From Ilumatobacteraceae bacterium (lineage in GTDB: Bacteria > Actinomycetota > Acidimicrobiia > Acidimicrobiales > Ilumatobacteraceae), in the NCBI GenBank assembly GCA_022843125.1, contig JALHOG010000022.1, positions 1 to 64,000 on the forward strand: 64,000 nt of DNA, given 5' to 3'. The position numbers and the translations under genes were made by a program. Within the stretch, counting starts at the first letter, position 1; every line of letters begins with the position of its first letter. The notes beneath the pieces are model-generated. The model had not been told where the DNA came from, made no database searches, and saw only the letters and a program-made list of their open reading frames with translations. Positions 60,930 to 64,000 of the stretch are shown here, one piece after another.

Positions 60930-62090
60930 TCAGTCGAGCGTGCTGGGGTCGGGGGAGAGCACGACCTTCATGGCCGTGTCGGCGGCGAGCGCGGTCTGCA
61001 TCGCCTCCTCGGCGTCGGCGAGCGCGAACACGTGCGTGACCGCGCGCTCGAACGGGACGCGGTGGTGGTGCTCCGCGAACATCGCGAGCGTGCGGTCGTA
61101 GACGCGCGAGTCCTCGCCGGCGACGCCGACGATCGTGATGTTGCGGCCGAGGATCGTGGCCGGGTTGATCGGCACCGAACCCATCTCGACGAACGCGCCC
61201 ACCTCGAGCAGGGTGCCGCCGTCGCGGAGCAGGTCGAGCGACGGACCAAACGTCACCGGATGGCCGCTCGCGTCGACCACCACGTCGACGCCGCGCCCGT
61301 CAGTGAGATCGCGTACCTGGGTGAGCACCGACGGGTCGTCGGCGGACGCCACGATCAGGTCGGAGGCACCGAGCTCGCCGGTGAGCTCGACGCGCGGCCG
61401 ATACGGGTCGATCGCGATCACCTTCGAGGCGCCCATCAGCGCGGCCCGGCAGGCATGGACGATGCCGACGGGACCGGCCCCGACCACCGCCACGGTGTCG
61501 CCCTCACGGAACCCGCCGGGCCGCGGCATCGCGCGAGCGAGATCGAGGCTGTGGGTCACCGCGAACAGCTCGGTGAGCACCGCCACGCGGGTGGGGAGCC
61601 CTTCGGGCACCTTGAACACCGGCGTGCCCGGGCGGATGTAGAGGTACTCGGCCCACCCGCCGAACAGGTGGGGCGCTTCGGCCGACGTGAGCGAGTTGCC
61701 GTAGTTCTCGAGGTTGCGGCAGAAGTAGTAGGGGAAGTCGCCGCGGCAGTACTCGCACTGCCCGCAGGCACGGTTGGGGGCGGGGACCACCCGGTCACCC
61801 ATGGCGAGCGGCGTGCCGTCGAACGCTGCCGCGCCGCCGTCGCCGATCGCCACGACCTCGCCGACGTTCTCGTGGCCCTGGATGATCGGGAACGGCGTGC
61901 TCGACGCATGGTCGGTGCCGGCGTACTGCTGGGTCTCGCCGCGGTACGTGTGCTTGTCGGTGCCGCAGATCCCCGAGGCCAGCATCCGCAGCAGCACGGC
62001 GCCCGGTTCCAGCTGCTCGGGGTACGGGTAGTGCCGCAGCTCCAGCCGCCCGGGCGCGAGCAGGGTGGCGGCGAGCACGTCGGTCGTCAT
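60930..62090 (-). CDS. Zinc-dependent alcohol dehydrogenase (MDR family)
   Basis: A 386-residue medium-chain dehydrogenase. Catalytic zinc ligands lie in S-G-I-C-G-T-D-K and G-H-E-N-V-G, the structural zinc motif in C-G-Q-C-E-Y-C (the fourth Cys follows about 8 residues later), and a Rossmann V-V-G-A-G-P-V-G-I-V near 198-207. The ATG at 62090 is favoured because TACTGT sits exactly 7 bases upstream, while an open frame continues to 62120. The preferred alcohol is unknown; the long insert after the structural zinc resembles threonine/sorbitol-type relatives. Confidence 0.9.
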   Translation of the reverse strand: MTTDVLAATLLAPGRLELRHYPYPEQLEPGAVLLRMLASGICGTDKHTYRGETQQYAGTDHASSTPFPIIQGHENVGEVVAIGDGGAAAFDGTPLAMGDRVVPAPNRACGQCEYCRGDFPYYFCRNLENYGNSLTSAEAPHLFGGWAEYLYIRPGTPVFKVPEGLPTRVAVLTELFAVTHSLDLARAMPRPGGFREGDTVAVVGAGPVGIVHACRAALMGASKVIAIDPYRPRVELTGELGASDLIVASADDPSVLTQVRDLTDGRGVDVVVDASGHPVTFGPSLDLLRDGGTLLEVGAFVEMGSVPINPATILGRNITIVGVAGEDSRVYDRTLAMFAEHHHRVPFERAVTHVFALADAEEAMQTALAADTAMKVVLSPDPSTLD

Positions 62091-62097
62091 CGCGGCG

Positions 62098-62103
62098 ACA
62101 GTA
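62098..62103 (-). promoter_or_regulatory. -10 box of likely leaderless promoter (TACTGT)
   Basis: On the minus strand TACTGT ends 7 bases before ATG 62090. The same hexamer and spacing precede the M20 peptidase gene. Confidence 0.5.
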
Positions 62104-62116
62104 CGTGCCCGGCCCG

Positions 62117-62968
62117 TCACGCGGTCGATCGGAGGTAGTCGACCGGACCGATCGCGAAGTGGGGGTCGAGGCGCGGGTCGATCGTGCGGACGGCAGCCAC
62201 GAGCGGACCGATGTCGAGCGCGACGCAGCCGCTGGTGGTGCGGGTGGAGCCGTCGGCGTTGTAGCTGTTGCGGTGCAGGAAGATCGCGGCGGCGTAGGGC
62301 GGTTCGCCCGGCTCGTCACCCGACACCGGGTCGAGGTTGGCCCCGATCACGACCGCGTGGGCGTACGCGCCGCCGAACCCGCGGAGCCACTCGTCGGGCC
62401 CGCTGCAGTTGGGCCGGTTGACGAGCTTCTGGTAGCGGCTCGCGCCGGGCGTGGCGCCCCAGCAGTCCTCCTGGCGAACCGCCCGGTACGGCGCGAGCGA
62501 CCCGGGGTCGGGCTCGTTGCCGAACGCGCTGAGCTCCTGGCCGTCCCAGGCTGTCACCGTGCCGAGCGGGAACACGCCCGCCGGTGTGGTGCCGTCACCC
62601 GAACGGCGGTCGATCAGCGGTCGGGTCCCGCTGCGGCCGAAGCGCGCCGGCTCCGGGCCCTGCTGGCAGCGCCAGACACCCCCGTCGTCGCGCACGGCGA
62701 TCTCGACGGTGCCCGACGTCGCCCTGAACGACGCGGTGGCTGCGACCACGAACTGGTCGACCTCTGGGTGGCGAGCGGCGAGCGCCTCGATCGTGACGAA
62801 GTCGCACGCACCGTCACCGAACGGGACGTCCCGCGTTGCGGTGGCGGTGACGGTCGCGGGCGTGCCCGACTCGACGACGGTGATCGCCATCGCCGTCGAC
62901 ACCATCACGACCGACCCCGTCACGATCGACAGCGCGAGCGCGGTCCACGGCGTGCGCCAGAACAACAT
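62117..62968 (-). CDS. L,D-transpeptidase-like (YkuD-fold) secreted protein
   Basis: A 283-residue exported protein: N-terminal hydrophobic segment (T-A-L-A-L-S-I-V-T-G-S-V-V-M-V) then a catalytic domain containing G-D-G-T-T-P-A-G-V-F-P-L-G near 142 and the L,D-transpeptidase motif L-H-R ... S-G-C-V-A-L-D near 255, whose Cys is the nucleophile. It may remodel peptidoglycan cross-links. CACACT lies 6 bases before the ATG at 62968. The domain is divergent from classical ErfK, so the substrate is uncertain. Confidence 0.8.
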   Translation of the reverse strand: MLFWRTPWTALALSIVTGSVVMVSTAMAITVVESGTPATVTATATRDVPFGDGACDFVTIEALAARHPEVDQFVVAATASFRATSGTVEIAVRDDGGVWRCQQGPEPARFGRSGTRPLIDRRSGDGTTPAGVFPLGTVTAWDGQELSAFGNEPDPGSLAPYRAVRQEDCWGATPGASRYQKLVNRPNCSGPDEWLRGFGGAYAHAVVIGANLDPVSGDEPGEPPYAAAIFLHRNSYNADGSTRTTSGCVALDIGPLVAAVRTIDPRLDPHFAIGPVDYLRSTA

Positions 62969-63029
62969 CACACCAGTGTGCACCGTGCACGACCGCACAG
63001 GCCACCGCCCGGTGCGCCATCATCGGGCG

Positions 63030-63812
63030 ATGGACGTCGCCACGAACCATCTCGACGAGCACCATCCGGAGGTGCGGGCGGCGGCGGCAGCGATCGCGAG
63101 GGCCGAGCGGGTCGTGGTGCTCACGGGCGCCGGCATCTCGACCGACTCGGGCATCCCCGACTTCCGCGGCCCGAACGGCGTCTGGACCAAGAACCCTGCC
63201 GCGGAGAAGGCGTCGAACATCCACCACTACCTCGGTGACCCGGAGGTACGCCGCGCGGCCTGGCTCAACCGGTTGGACGCGCCGGTGTGGACGGCCGAAC
63301 CGAACCGCGGTCACCTGGCGATCGTCGAGCTGCAGCGCCGACGCACGCTCCACGCGCTCGTCACCCAGAACATCGACGAGCTGCACCAGGCCGCCGGTAC
63401 CGACCCGGAACTGGTGGTGGAGGTCCATGGCACCGCCCGCTGGACGCGCTGCTGGGAGTGCGGCGACCGGCGCACCATGCGCGAAGCGCTCGACCGGGTG
63501 CGCGCCGGCGAGGCCGACCCGCCGTGCCTCGTGTGCGGCGGGATCCTCAAGAGCGACACGATCAGCTTCGGGCAGGCGCTCGACGAGGCAGTGATCGGCC
63601 GTGCTCACCGAGTCAGCGAGGAATGCGACGTGATGCTCGCCGTCGGCTCGACGTTGAGTGTCTACCCGGCGGCGAACTGCGTCCCGATCGCCAGGGCGAG
63701 CGGAGCGACGGTGATCATCCTCAACGGTGAGCCGACGGCGATGGACCACCACGCCCACCACCTGCTGCACGGTCGCATCGGCGACCTGCTCCCGGCGATC
63801 GTCAACGCGTGA
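63030..63812 (+). CDS. cobB: Sirtuin NAD-dependent protein deacylase
   Basis: A 260-residue Sir2 protein that removes acyl groups from lysines using NAD+. G-A-G-I-S-T-D-S-G-I-P-D-F-R-G near 36-50, T-Q-N-I-D near 115, the catalytic His in E-V-H-G-T-A near 134, and four zinc cysteines in C-W-E-C and C-L-V-C are all present. The bacterial form is typically about 240-280 residues. It is divergent from the L,D-transpeptidase-like gene. Confidence 0.93.
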   Translation: MDVATNHLDEHHPEVRAAAAAIARAERVVVLTGAGISTDSGIPDFRGPNGVWTKNPAAEKASNIHHYLGDPEVRRAAWLNRLDAPVWTAEPNRGHLAIVELQRRRTLHALVTQNIDELHQAAGTDPELVVEVHGTARWTRCWECGDRRTMREALDRVRAGEADPPCLVCGGILKSDTISFGQALDEAVIGRAHRVSEECDVMLAVGSTLSVYPAANCVPIARASGATVIILNGEPTAMDHHAHHLLHGRIGDLLPAIVNA

Positions 63813-63830
63813 CGCTCACGGGTGGCGCGC

Positions 63831-64000
63831 TCATCGATGCGTGAGCGGTGCCGAGTCGAGGATCGACGTCGGGATCTCCACCTCGTCGCCGATCACGATC
63901 CGGTCGCGTCCCTGCCGCTTGGCGGTCATCAGCGCCTGGTCGGCGGCTCGCACCAAGTCGTGCAGTTCGCCTCCGTGGGTCGAGTCGACGAGGCCGATGC
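63831..64000 (-). CDS. GGDEF-domain protein, C-terminal fragment
   Basis: The last 56 or so codons of a diguanylate cyclase gene that continues past the window. The visible end is I-G-L-V-D-S-T-H-G-G-E-L-H-D-L-V-R-A-A-D then A-L-M-T-A-K-R-Q-G-R-D-R-I, the standard last helix of a GGDEF domain, plus a short tail. The active-site part is outside the window. Confidence 0.8.
   Translation of the reverse strand, partial: IGLVDSTHGGELHDLVRAADQALMTAKRQGRDRIVIGDEVEIPTSILDSAPLTHR

Overview
The window is about 70% G+C with dense, often ATGA/GTGA-overlapping genes. Gene content (DivIVA-like and DUF3039/DUF4031 proteins, DnaE2 with an actinobacterial SOS box, lipoprotein sugar transporters, secreted jelly-roll-like proteins) points to an actinobacterium, most plausibly of the class Acidimicrobiia (Ilumatobacter-like). 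This placement is an inference from protein style, not from a marker gene. I saw no rRNA, tRNA, CRISPR array, transposase, phage gene or origin. The only gene-free stretch over 300 bases is 1-316, which holds a 43-bp tandem/inverted repeat array.

Layout. 317-5872: a tightly coupled operon with a small Cys-rich protein, an arylsulfatase, a metallo-beta-lactamase hydrolase, a haloalkane dehalogenase and an alpha/beta hydrolase (frameshifted). 5928-11561: a circularly permuted ATP-grasp / alpha-E / transglutaminase operon of the predicted peptide-ligase type, including a fused ATP-grasp/alpha-E protein that has lost the nucleotide-binding core. 11572-14323: a large LuxR-type ATPase regulator split by a C6 homopolymer frameshift. 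14475-27243: a 4090-residue secreted protein with Calx-beta-like domains, overlapping a small LPxTG-like anchor protein (also frameshifted). 27253-31914: K+/H+ antiporter pair, a LemA pair on the other strand, and ilvD. 31908-34518: two paralogous secreted proteins sharing a promoter and leader; one lies between two identical 81-bp repeats that each contain a 74-bp palindrome. 34676-41388: a diguanylate cyclase, dnaE2 under an SOS box, a DivIVA-like protein and an OmpA-like protein. 41412-48322: small regulatory and housekeeping genes, including an ArsC-like gene whose catalytic Cys codon is an in-frame TGA followed by a SECIS-like hairpin (candidate selenoprotein). 48448-58681: a beta-mannoside/beta-glucoside uptake and hydrolysis locus divergently arranged around a LacI regulator with two operator palindromes. 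58765-64000: leucyl aminopeptidase, a hypothetical protein, a zinc alcohol dehydrogenase, an L,D-transpeptidase-like protein, a sirtuin, and the 3' end of a second GGDEF gene.

Many genes begin 6-9 bases after a TAnnnT- or CACACT-like -10 box, suggesting abundant leaderless transcription. Three genes carry single-base frameshifts. Two of these are at C runs (12801-12806 and 26920-26922) and the third is at 5119-5120, so some may be sequence errors.
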